A stretch of 64,000 nt of DNA. Origin: Dipteris shenzhenensis. Taxonomy: Eukaryota; Polypodiophyta; Polypodiopsida; Gleicheniales. The notes under the pieces were generated by a model. That model was not told where the DNA came from. It searched no databases and was given only the letters and a program-made list of their open reading frames with translations. Below are positions 24,331 through 34,600 of this stretch, piece after piece. A program made the position numbers and the translations under genes. The stretch's first letter is position 1. Each line of letters begins with the position of its first letter. The DNA is taken from the NCBI GenBank assembly GCA_047967505.1, contig CM106538.1; one strand, given 5' to 3'.

Positions 24331-24420
24331 TGTATGAGTTATTTTCTCTTGGTATACTTTGTCCCATAGGCCCGCGAGGCTTTCCTTGGACGTTCATATA
24401 TCTTTCTTTCTTTCTTTCTC
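24280..24420 (+). mobile_element. 3' end of a (CTTT)n-tailed non-LTR element
   Basis: The sequence gtcccatagg...cgttcatata followed by tctttctttctttcttt matches the 3' end at 35325-35379 (gtcccatagacc, ggacgttaatag, then CTTT repeats). The 5' limit is unclear. Confidence 0.55.
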
Positions 24421-24479
24421 TCTCACATGTTGATCCACTAGGATTACATACAGATCCACCTCCCCGACTCCCTAAGGTT

Positions 24480-25492
24480 ATCTATCAGGTAGTTCCATGT
24501 CTCATTGCACCGACTTCACATTGAGAGTAAACTTGATAAGGTATGCCTAGAGAGGGTTGCATTTGCACCCTATGCAATCATCAAGAGGTCAAGTCGGAGG
24601 AGCATTTCGCTTTCAGACGCCCGGTTTACTATGAGATCAGAGGTAGCTATCATTGCCTCTAGGAATGATTTTGGAACCTATCCAGCTTTTTGTCTCACCC
24701 AGATCACTGTCTTTTCAGAAATGGTATCGCCGCCTCTTCAGGAATGGTTTCAGAGCCCTATCCCACTTCTTGTCTTACCCAAGTGCCTAGCGGCGTTCAT
24801 CCACGAGATCGTCCGACACAGGGAGCCTTTTCTCAGACTATAGAGACGAGATAAGTGTGCACCACTAGACTCCACTCAAAGCATGATTATTGAGTTTTTT
24901 CAGCCAGACAACATTGACCAGAAGTGTTCAGGGAGGCAGTGTGCCCACGGATCAAAGTGGGAGGCACTTCAGTCAGCGCACCAGTGGGTTGAGACATAGA
25001 TTAGACTAGGGGACCTTCCTTCCCTTCTAGCTAGATTGGAGACACGACAAAGTGGAGTGACAGTGGCACTGGTTCGTCGCAAGGCCTTGGTTAGGAGACC
25101 ACCGTGGACTACACGTATTGACAACCGTCAGTGTCCCATCACAGGTTTTATGCTGCCACAACAGCCTCACACATCGCCGAACCCCTCTCAAGCTTGACTT
25201 CTCCACCAGCCCTCCCCAAATGTTCCGTTAGTCCTTACCCTCTCCATGAGCTTAGAGAGTTCTCTCTTTGTATCAGTATCACCCTAAGCAATTTCTGGTC
25301 TTCGGCATTCTACGCTCTTGAAATAGTTTTTGGTAATATCAACTTATGGTCATGCATGATTTTCTCTTGTGTTCATCATGAGTTTTGATACCTATTTAGA
25401 GGCTACACCCCCCAAATCATTGTATTAGGTCTTTTCTAGTCTCATAGACCCTTTGGTCTTCAAAGACTTTGAATAAACTTTCTTTCTTCCTT
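24480..25492 (+). mobile_element. Family 3 LINE, 3' fragment (plus strand)
   Basis: Encodes, in shifting frames, the ORF2 C-terminus seen on the minus strand at 26300-26720: a segment read as TMRSE...IIASR, then FIHEIVRHR, then SMIIEFFQPDNID. It ends with agacc-cttt-ggtct, a short spacer and a CTTT-type tail at 25478-25492. No frame is intact. Confidence 0.8.
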
Positions 25493-25823
25493 TGGTTTCT
25501 CTCTCTCACAAAAACGGTCATAGTCACCACATACAAATACCTAAGGGCTGGAATTTGAAGATAATTACAAGTGGAATGCATGCATGGGGAGGAGAATTTT
25601 GGGAGGTTTGAAAGCTCTATACAGCTTCTCAAGTAAGTGCAGGAAGGCACACCCATGGAATTGGAAAATGGGAAAGTTTTATATACCATGCTTGTGCAAA
25701 CAGTGATCCTATGTCCAGCTTGGGCAGCCGGGCTCTCTAGAACTTATTGGAGGAGAATAGAGACACTACACAAACACTTTTCATATGACAGATACAAACA
25801 CCCTACCCTATCCTACTAGCCGA
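25493..25823 (+). other. Short gap with a small LINE-like fragment
   Basis: At 25690-25800 the plus strand reads ILCPAWAAGLSRTYWRRIE and LHKHF, typical of the C-terminal region of a LINE ORF2. The family is not clear. Nothing else is recognisable. Confidence 0.4.
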
Positions 25824-28685
25824 GAAAGAAAGAAAGAAAGAAAGTTTATTAAAGTCTTCGGAAGACCGATGGGTCTATGAGACTGTGAAAAACGTGATAC
25901 AATGAGCTGTGGTAGTGGAGCTACTAAACGAGCATCCACACCAATGCAGAATGCAAAAAAATGCAAAATGGCAGTACTAAATCCTAAGTACAACATAGTC
26001 ATATCTCGACTATATATATCAATCAATCTCAGCATCATCGTCAACATCATCATAACCATCATCATCATCATCATCAGCAATAGGACATCAGGATGGATGA
26101 GGGTGTGGAAGTGGAGGCATGAGGTCAGCAATAGAGCACTGTCGCCCCTCCAAGGGTGCAGTCCTCGTATGTCTCCTGGTCATAGCTCTGCGTCTAACCA
26201 GGGCCACTGTGACCCCCGTCGGTCGGGCTCCGACCCTAAACAAGGAGGGGATGTCCCCAAGTATGATCTATGAGTCAACCCTTTGTTTGAGCTATCGGGT
26301 CACAAGCTCTGGGTCACGGTCATGTCGAGGTCTCGCCTCGTGGGGGTCTATGTGATCTGGCTCAAAGAACCCTGTGATAGAGCTTTGAGAGGTATCAGTC
26401 GAGGAAGAAGTCTGCTCCTGTCTCCGTGCTTGGAGAATCCTATCGCGGTGTCTGAGCACCTCATGAATGAAACGAGCCAAACATCACTGGTCTGGGTAGG
26501 AGAGGAAACGGGCCAAAATCCCATAACTATCTCTAAAGAGGCAATAGAAATGCCCTCGGATCTCATAGTAAACAGGACACCTGAAGATGAAATGCTCCTC
26601 TTTCTCAACCTCCTGCATGTCATACAGTGTGCATATACGCCTCTCCCTGGGTAACCGCTCTGCTCTGCTGCTCTCGATACAAAGTCTGTGTGAACCCGGA
26701 ATTGCCTAAGAGAGATCCTCAATGAGTGGGGTAGGTGAATCTACGTGTATCTTGGTGGATCAATGAAACCCTCCGCTGTGATATGTAAGAATTGATCTCT
26801 GTAGAAGCCCAGCTTCACTGGAAGATCACTACGGCCCAACCAAGTCCAGAATGTGTGTAGCTGTAGTAGATCCTCACAGATAACCTGGTTGACCTCGTGT
26901 GATAGGAGGGGAGAGAAAGGAGCGTCCATGCCATGCTGGAAAGGAGGTAGTCTGTCCATGTGGAGCCCTAGTCTTGTAAACCATCTCTCTGTGCGTGCAT
27001 ACCAACACCTCTGGTCTCCCCCTGCTACAAGTGCCATAGAAGAGGATAGTGCTAGCCATGGTATCCTGCTACACCCAGATGTGTAATCCCCATACTCCTT
27101 GACTCGGTACAAGTATGTGATGACCTGAAATGCAGCATCTAGCTGTAATGGGGGTGACCCAAACTCCGCTCAAATGATTTGGTGAGGGACGGATGGCTTA
27201 CCATGGATCATCCGTGATAACATGAGAACCTGTAGCCGCTCCACCCTAGCCCACTGTGTATCTGACAAGTCTGGCCCCCAGCATGGACTGCCATACATCC
27301 CTGCTGGGCGGACCAAGGAGTCAAAAGGAAACCCTTTGGTCCGTGGATTCTGAAAGTGAGAGCGGAAACACTGCCTCTCCAGTCTAGCCAATGAAGCATA
27401 TCCTCTGCTCAGGCGTGCAGGCATCGCGGGTCTCATAGTGAAGATGGGTATGAAAAAGACGACCCCAAGATAAGTGTATGATGAAACTACCTCAACAGGG
27501 GACCCATCAAATGCAAAATGCTCATCGCACATGACAGCTTGAGATGTATTGAAGATCATAACCTTGGTTTTACCCAAGTTGACCTTCAAATCATGAGACT
27601 CACAAAAGGACTGTAGTGCGTCAAGGTGTCTCTGGAGCCCCTCTGCTAAGGAAGACAATAGAGCAACATCATCTACGTAAAGTAATATCCGGATTAGTGT
27701 GCCCGCGAGAGAGCAACCTACCCCCCCCATGCCTGCATCATTGTCCCGAGCTCGTCAATGTAGAGGCCAAACAAGGTAGGTGATAGTGGGCACCCTTGTT
27801 TGACCCCGATAGTGCTTATGATCTCGTCTGTCCATCCAGATCTTGTCCAGACTCTGTTTGAAACTGGCTCATAAAGAGCCATGATAGCCCAAATGATCTC
27901 CTAGTCGTAACCCAAATCCTATAGGCGTCGTATGAGGCGGGCTCTTGGAACCATGTCAAATGCCTTGCGGAAATCCACAAAGCAACAGTAAACCCTCTAC
28001 TTCCGTGCTCTCGCCTCCTCGATGATACATCTGAGCGCGAGAATATGGTCCATGGTCCCATGATCCCGCCTAAAACCGGCCTGTCCTGCTGCTATGAGTC
28101 CTCGACACTCTACAAATCTGCTGACCTTAGAATCAAGTACTGATGCATAAATCTTGGACATGACATGTCTAATCATAATGGTCCTGTAGTTCTTCGGGTT
28201 CATGGGATCCCCTGCCTTGTGGATGGGTGAGATAGCGTTAATGGTCCCGGTGCGTGGAAACCCCAAGCAAACAGCTTCATTAAATAGCTTGGCTAAGATC
28301 GGGGCTAGGAGGTTAATCCCATATGCAATGAACTCAGTGCATAGTCCCTCATGATCCTTCGCTCGGCCATTATGAAGTTTCATTATGGCATCCTTTACCC
28401 CCCCCTAGTGAAGAGGGTGCAGGATGTGGGGTGTGGCATATGTGATAGGTTAGGGGCTGGCTGATTTGGGATATCATAGAGCGTGCGTGCATAATCAGAC
28501 CACACCTGAGTCTCAGTGAGTGGCGGGAGAGACCGTCCCTCTAGAAATCTCCGCCAGAAGTCCTTAGAGTTGTTACCGAACAGAATGTTCAGTAGCTCCT
28601 TCTCATTCCGGCGCACAAAGTCAAGTTTCTTCCTGTGTACCAGACGATACGTGCATAGCGTTTCTGGTTTGTCGCTCGGAAGGCT
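25824..28685 (-). mobile_element. Family 3 LINE, main copy, 3' part
   Basis: Minus-strand element ending in (CTTT)n at 25824-25844, with the hairpin agaccCATCggtct just upstream. It carries the reverse transcriptase and C-terminal region of ORF2. The same element resumes at about 32906-33323 on the far side of a family 2 LINE. It is 5' truncated inside the endonuclease. Confidence 0.87.
26300..28640 (-). pseudogene. Family 3 ORF2: reverse transcriptase and C-terminal zinc region, broken
   Basis: Reverse transcriptase blocks in order: NNSKDFWRRFLEG, ISPIHKAGDPMNPKNYRTIM, AGQAGFRRDHGTMDHI, IGVKQGCPLSPTLFG-like text near 27790, and the catalytic LLYVDDVALLS near 27650-27690. The thumb region reads DLKVNLGKTKVM and YTYLGVVF. 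Further down are EHFIFRCPVYYEIRGHF, probably part of a zinc motif, and FIHEVLRHRDR. At least six frame changes or stops separate these pieces. The protein differs clearly from the L1-like families 1 and 2; I do not assign its clade. Confidence 0.85.
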
Positions 28686-28782
28686 GTTTTTTATTTTTAT
28701 TTTATTTTATTTTTTTTTCATGAAAAAGACTTCTATTAAGTAAGAACAAAAACCCGCGAGAGCAAGCTCAAAGTGGAATACA

Positions 28783-29792
28783 TCATGAAATCATGAGGAT
28801 AATAAAAAACCCCTCAGAGTGAGGTGGAAAGAAACCAAGGCTGAGGCTGAAGTGCCATCTCAACCCTGTAGTAGATTCAGAGAAGAAAGGAGAATCCTTC
28901 CATTCCCTGAAGAAAGAAGCCCTCCTAGCTGAGGCTGCACGGGAGTCCCCCTGCATACCCGTCCATACGGCCATCAGAGTGTGTACGATGTCTGTCCAGA
29001 TACTAGCCAATGTGTGCGAGGGATGAACCTGAGTACCCTCCATAGCCTCTGTGCATCTGGCTCTCCAGATATGCCAGGCTGCTATGCTCGCTATAATCTC
29101 CCAAGAAGTATCCACAGAGGCATGTACAGCTGTAAAAGGACGGTGTGGAACCACATCCAACGAGCAGAACTCAACCCGATGACGTCGAACCGAAATGGCC
29201 CGAGAGGAGTCAAGTCCCTCATAGAAAACCTGAGGTCCTGTAAGAGAAAGCCAAGCCACCGAGCCCCAAGTCATAAAAAGTGGGGAATGGGCAAAGTGAC
29301 TGAAGATCCTGGCTATCCCCATCCAAATCAATCTCGCCTGTCTGCAATCCCATAAGCAATGTTGAATAGACTCCGAAGCAGAAAGGCAACGAGGGCAAGT
29401 AGGGTCGGCTCCGAATCTGGACCTCCAAAAGTTCACTGCAATCCCTCCATGAATAGAAAGCCAAAAGAAGATAGTGATCTTTCTATTCCTGTGGGATTTC
29501 CAAAGCCTCCTCCAGAAGTACCTCTGCTGATCCGCAGTAATACCAAAAGTCTCCCAATGAGGAACTCTGGAGGGTCTCCAGCCTCTACTACTGAGCTGAA
29601 ATCTCCTGGCATTACTGACCGTGTAACGAAAGAAGGGATGGTCTTCTCTCGATGCCCCGCGTCAATCCACTCCCACTCTCCGGGGTCCCACTGTAAATAC
29701 TTGATGGGAACTCCTCCATAGAGCCAAAGTCTCCAAGACCCGGTGGAGAGTAACTGGGGGTCAGGGTCTAAGAACCACTCTGAATCTGATCC
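28783..29792 (-). pseudogene. Family 2 copy 1 ORF2 C-terminal zinc domain
   Basis: Continuation of ORF2 after the stop at 29793: WLYGGVPIKYLQWDPGEWEW, then FWRSRFGADPTCPRCLSASE, QHCLWDCRQ and the tail WHIWRARCTEA. The Cys/His spacing is the usual plant LINE zf-RVT. One or more frame changes lie near 29460. Confidence 0.83.
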
Positions 29793-30665
29793 CTACATCA
29801 AAAGGCCTACGACCCTGATAGGCTGAAAAGCAGACTCAAGCAAGATATCATCTGTAGATCTGAGCAATCTGCCACCATCCTGGACACTGAAAACCAAAGC
29901 ATCCTCCTGTGCATCTCGGAAGGCTAAGACCTGAAGTGGAACCCCGCCTCTCGAGAAAGTACCTGCCCAAGTGGAGGAAGTGAGAGGCATATCATCTGTG
30001 TCTATCCAAGCCTCTGGAAGGGCTGCCTCAATCTGCAAGATCCTCCCTGCACTCCCTCTGAGATGTCCTGTCAACCTTGACTTGGTTTCCTCTGGAAGCC
30101 TACGGAAAGCTTTCCAAGATCCCAAAGAAGAAGCAGGTCCCCTCTCCCACCTGGCCCACTGCATGTAGAGTGAGGCACCCAGTGGTCTGCCACGATCATC
30201 TAAAATACTGTCGTTCCACATGATGGGCTGCCTATCAATCTCTTCCCGGGAGGAAGGAGGAATCCTCCGAAGAGAGCTTCTGAAACTAGCCCAAGCTTTC
30301 AGAATGGCAACCATGAGAGGGGATGAAGGTGATCTGAGGTGTGCTGAGGTGAAGATCCATCTAACACTGCTCATCCAGTCTCCTCCTGAGGAAGGTGTGC
30401 ACCTCTGTATGCTGCTGATAAGAAAGTCCTTCCACGGTTCCTGTCTTGGCATAAGTCCTCGCACCACTATCTTGCAAAGTAAAGCTCTGCATTGTAAATC
30501 TGGATCAATAATATTAAGACCCCCATCCTGTGTAGGGAGGATGAGGGTCTCCCAAGCCACTCTGGCTAAGGCATCTGCTGTGCCATTAAGCCCACTCCAG
30601 AGAAAGTTACGGCGGCGATGTGGGACGCCACCTAGGCCCTGTATGTTCCAACTGATAATCCTCAT
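29793..30665 (-). CDS. Family 2 copy 1 shortened ORF2 (290 codons): start fused to C-terminal region
   Basis: The first 19 residues are the endonuclease start (MRIISWNIQGLGGVPHRRR). They are followed directly, in frame, by NFLWSGLNGTADALARV, which in the other copies lies after the reverse transcriptase. Endonuclease and RT catalytic residues are therefore absent. The frame is open for 290 codons to a stop at 29793; without that stop it would continue into the C-terminal zinc domain (29436-28783). Whether the short protein is ever made is unknown. Confidence 0.85.
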   Translation of the reverse strand: MRIISWNIQGLGGVPHRRRNFLWSGLNGTADALARVAWETLILPTQDGGLNIIDPDLQCRALLCKIVVRGLMPRQEPWKDFLISSIQRCTPSSGGDWMSSVRWIFTSAHLRSPSSPLMVAILKAWASFRSSLRRIPPSSREEIDRQPIMWNDSILDDRGRPLGASLYMQWARWERGPASSLGSWKAFRRLPEETKSRLTGHLRGSAGRILQIEAALPEAWIDTDDMPLTSSTWAGTFSRGGVPLQVLAFRDAQEDALVFSVQDGGRLLRSTDDILLESAFQPIRVVGLLM

Positions 30666-32222
30666 CGACGGGAGGATGTAGAGTGGAACACCTTACCCGA
30701 CCTAGTGGCGGAAACAAACCCCTCAACAGGGGAAGACCTCCTGCTCGAGGAAGGAGGGAAGGAACCCAGTGGTGGAAAGTCAATAGGGGAAAGAATCCTG
30801 GCACCTGAAGAAGAAGCCCTGTCAATAGGAAACCCAACCACTGGCTCCCCAAAAGTAGCGGACACAAACTCCTCCTCTGGGAAATCTAAACTCTCTGCCA
30901 AGGCTGAAAACGAGTTCCTGTGGAGCAATCCAGACACCGGAGTACGAAGGATCCCTTGTGAGGGAAGAGGATCAACAGTGTAAGCTATCCCCTTCCCCCT
31001 ATCCAAGGGAGGGAGTGAGGAATGCTCTCTACCCTGTGTCTGCCCAGCCGCGGAGATTTCTCCGTCCTCAAGAGGAACATCTGGCACTGCTGGATCTAAG
31101 GAAGAAGCTGCAACTGGGGAGGAGGTCGAAGCTTCAGCGTCTCGGACTGTGCAAGGTGAGACAGGAAGGACAGCTCGAGGTGAAGCAGAGTCTACTAAGG
31201 TACCCTCGTGAACTGAAGGAGGGACCTGCACACGTACTGGAACCCACTGTAAAGCGTCGCGTGTGCCTGAGGGAGGTGGGGGTCGAGGAGCAGGCAAAGG
31301 ACCTGTACCGCCCCCCTGTCGAGGCCGAGGAATAGGTACTGGACTTGTACCACCACCTGACTGAGCAAGACCGCCACGTGAAGAACGAGGAGCAGGAGCT
31401 GGACCTGTACCACCCCTCTGTCGAGGTCGAGGGGCAAGTGCCGGGTCTATAATCCCCCCCCTGTCCCCCCTGTCGATGTCCTGAGGCGGTAGCTGTACCA
31501 GAGGGCTTCTTAGGCCTTTTCTTCTTCCTGGGGCAATCCCTGGCAAAGTGTCCCGAGGTCCTGCAAATCCTGCACTGGTCCTGCCTGCCTGAAATCTCCA
31601 CTCTCTGGCGAAAAAAGGAACCATCCGGGCGCTGGATCATGACGTGGTCCATCTTGAGGTTAGGATCCTTGCAAAGGACCCTAACTCTAGGAACCTCATC
31701 AGCCTTGGTTGCCTCTGCTGCAGTCAATGGCAACCCAGGGAGGGGTGGGATCTCAGCAACTGCGCCAAAATGCTCCCCAATAACAGAAAGAAGTCGATGG
31801 TAAACCTGGGGAAGCCCGGGGAACCTGATGAAGAGCGAGAAGATTTTCTTATCTGCCTCTACTGGGTCGAAACCAAGGTGAAAGGCTTCAAAGAAGATCT
31901 TCCTGTGTCCCAGGTGTAAAAACTCGGCCTTGAGCACAGTGCTCGCAGCCTCTGGAGTGTCAAAAACAACCTGGAAAAAACCTCGTCCCAGAAGGCGAAC
32001 ATCTAACAATCGAGGAGTGAGGTCTGGGGGGAGAGCCGCAAGCATCCAGTCTCTGGCTTGGGATCTGGAAGGGTGAGACCCGAAGATGCGTGCTAGCAAT
32101 GTGGTAGAGCACTCAATCTCTACATCCTTCTTGATCTGCTGCAACTCGTCTTTAGAGAAAGTGATAGTTTTCGCGGCCGGTGGAGATGGAGTAGGATTGG
32201 CTGATGGGGTATCCATCGCCAA
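30662..32222 (-). pseudogene. Family 2 copy 1 ORF1: DUF4283-like domain, CCHC knuckle, Pro/Arg-rich tail
   Basis: RNA-binding protein of the element. The first 240 or so codons from 32222 are open: a DUF4283-like domain with ARIFGSHPSRSQARDW, LLGRGFFQVVFD and FIRFPGLPQVYHRLL, then the knuckle CRICRTSGHFARDC and a basic stretch RKKKRPKK. In the repetitive Gly/Arg/Pro-rich linker near 31450 the frame shifts, and the second frame is open from 31624 to its stop at 30662. That stop overlaps the ORF2 start as ATGA. Confidence 0.88.
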
Positions 32223-32239
32223 TCAAGGTGAGGAGGCCG

Positions 32240-32800
32240 ACTCGAACAGAATAAAAGCTCCTTCCGTTCCAAAAAAACTGCGGGGGGTAAGGGAGGGGAA
32301 AGGAGGCAAGGAGGAAGCAGGGGGGAAGGGGAGGGAAGGAGGAGAGGGGCTGGGGCTGAGAGGGGAGAGGGGCAAGCTGAGAGGGAGGGAGGGGGAAAGG
32401 AGAGGAGAAGAAAGAGAGGAGTGAGAGGAAGAGAGGGGGCGGGAGAGCAAGCAGGGAGGGGGCGGGACAGCAGGGGGGAGGCGAGGGGCAAGCAAGGGAG
32501 GGGGCGGGACAGGGGGAAGGGGCAGAACAGCAAGGGGGAGGGGGCGGAGGCAGGGAGAGGGGGCGGAGCAGCAGGGGGGAGGGGGCGGAGGCAGGGAGAG
32601 GGGGCAGGACAGCAGGGGGGAGGGGGCGGAAGCAGGGAGAGGGGGCGGAAGGGCAGGGGGAGGGAACGAGGGACAAGCAGGGGGAGGGGGCGGAGCAGCA
32701 GGGGGGGAGGGGGGGAGCAGCAGGGAGGGGCGAGGGACAGGCTGAGGGGAGAGAGAGACGGGCTGAGGGAGGGGGAGCAGCAGGGGAATGGGGAGGAGCA
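32240..32800 (-). promoter_or_regulatory. Pyrimidine-rich 5' UTR of family 2 copy 1
   Basis: Almost pure C/T on the sense (minus) strand, with strings of ccctcccc and gctgctccc. It can form G-quadruplexes on the plus strand and i-motif or triplex structures. Equivalent tracts head family 2 copies 2 and 3, so it is a family feature and not a random repeat. Confidence 0.7.
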
Positions 32801-32905
32801 GCAGCTCGGAGGCCTGGAAGTACAAAGATTGTGGGTGTGATATTTCAGCAGCAGAGTGGAAGAGATTCGAGCGGCTGCAGGTGATCATGGGCTCCAAGGT
32901 GAATC

Positions 32906-33323
32906 TGAGCTGACGGCATATATTACAAGGTACGGTCCCAGGTGGTGGTGGGCGGGTAGAGCGGGTGGTGTGGGGGAAGGCATTAAGAGAAACCTTGTAT
33001 AGTGAGCGAGTGACTAGGGAGGCACGATCCTCTAATAGGGGTATAAAGTCAATGTATGCGAGAAGTATGTACAGACGGCCAGAGTAAGTAGGTGAGTGAT
33101 CGCGATCAAAGCATATATTATGGTAGGTGGAGTAAGAACTCAACGGGGTAGAAAGTGCTGTGCGGCGGGAGTTAGAAATGATAAAGAAAAAATTGGTATG
33201 ATTAGCCCCTGGAGGGAGAGGTGCTACAGTAAAGTCAGTGATGCGAGATGTGAAGGCAAGGGATCCCATGATGTAGTCCACAACACTGAAGCCTCTCGAG
33301 GGGGAAGCATTATGCCAATACAT
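32906..33323 (-). mobile_element. Family 3 LINE, main copy, 5' part (end of endonuclease)
   Basis: Encodes YSTYHNICFDRDHSPTYSGR, LYILLAYIDFIPLLEDRA and the start of the linker, matching 52224-52480. At the junction it lacks about 30 bp that the 52-kb copy has. It is the upstream half of the element at 25824-28685. Confidence 0.82.
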
Positions 33324-34600
33324 GGTCTACCTCAATAAGCTTGAGAAGATGGATGCAAGTAGGATACCATGAAAAGCAATGGCGGCTACAAAGACTATTG
33401 GATGACAGAGAAGGCATAAAAGCATCAATTTTTTTCAAATTTCTCTCGTAGTAGTAGATTTTTGTTTTCATCCACTCATGCACCTACTAACTATACACTA
33501 AGTTTTATTCCACAAATACCCATACTGCTTTATGCACATGATGAGCTATTGAGATGGCTCTGTGGATGTGGATGTGGATGCATCTGACAGCTTTGCAGGC
33601 CTTTTGCAAGAGTTGAGATATGAATGTCAACCTAATTAATACCAACATTATGATCTTCAACACTAATTAGGCTCAGCTTCAATAGGAAGCCTTCACACTT
33701 GCAAGAGAGCCAGTTGAGATAGTTAGATCATATGTATACTTAGGGTGCACTTGCATAGGCTCTAATTTTACTATGAAACCGGTAGCACATGCATGATTGA
33801 CGAGAGGGTATGCTTCCTTGTCGAGACTAGAGACAATGCTTCCAACAAATTTCCAGGATGTGAACACGAAATCCCTTCTCTTTGATTCTCTAGGTAGACC
33901 AATTGCATTGTATGCAGGGGCTCTTTGGGTCATGAGGATGCGTGGACGGGTTTTGAGAGACTACAAGTGATGATGCTATCTCATATGACCTAGGGGGAGA
34001 GGTATGTGTCACATGACCTAGGGGAAGACATCCACACCACGTAATATCATGCAACGAGACCCCTACATGCAAATGCATCATTGCTAATCATCACCTACAT
34101 AGACAGGGAGTTAGAAAGCTTGGTTGGACCAATGTGTAGGTCTATAGAGATTCCCATGGAAATCCCTTTCATCATTTGTGCAGTTGCACATGCAAATGCA
34201 TCATTGCTAATCATCACCTACATAGACAGGGAGTTAGAAAGCTTGGTTGGACCAATGTGTAGGTCTATAGAGATTCCCATGGAAATCCCTTTCATCATTT
34301 GTGCAGTTTGCAACTGAGGGAGATGAGAGGCATTGGAACACATGAGTATCTAGAGGGTTCCAATTGCAACGCATGCCTATTGACTACCTACCACCATACT
34401 AGAACTCATTAGATGCCCCTTTCTTGCGCTGACACAACGAGAGGTCCATCGGATCATTCGTGAGATTGTATGTGCCATAGACTAGACATCATCCACACAC
34501 CCACAAGCGACCACGATGGCCTTCTACATAGAGTGTTTCCTTCATCTGTGGATGATCATAGCTTTATCCATGCACCAGGATACTCTCTCCGGTAGTACAA
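33324..34600. repeat. Unassigned region with a 123-bp perfect tandem duplication
   Basis: Copy 1 is 34065-34187 and copy 2 is 34188-34309, identical as far as I can see. The rest of the region shows no gene that I recognise. The duplication keeps the reading frame, which creates an apparent small protein of two repeats at 34081-34317; I do not take it as real. Confidence 0.75.

Larger units (their letters stand above)
28686..32905 (-). mobile_element. Family 2 LINE, copy 1, with the endonuclease and RT deleted in frame
   Basis: Minus-strand element inserted in the family 3 copy: the two family 3 halves join across it when aligned with 52480-52540. It has a T-rich 3' tail (28686-28718), a full ORF1 (32222 to 30662), a shortened ORF2 and a G-rich plus strand (C/T-rich on the sense strand) in the 5' UTR at 32240-32800. 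No clear target-site duplication could be made out. About 2.5 kb of ORF2 is missing relative to the other copies. Confidence 0.85.

Noticed and set aside
26019-26075. ATC/ATG trinucleotide run with a Met-rich open frame
   Set aside because: A short (CAT)n microsatellite in the family 3 3' region.
32120-32840. Long open frames on both strands (137-174 codons)
   Set aside because: They are low-complexity readings of the C/T-rich LINE 5' UTR; no domain and no consistent frame between copies. The same holds for 49818-50478 and 57962-58574.
33679-33933. Minus-strand open frame of 84 codons
   Set aside because: No recognisable family, no splice context and no support beyond being open.
34081-34317. 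Small repeat protein of 78 residues
   Set aside because: It exists only because a 123-bp duplication keeps the frame; neither half resembles a known protein.
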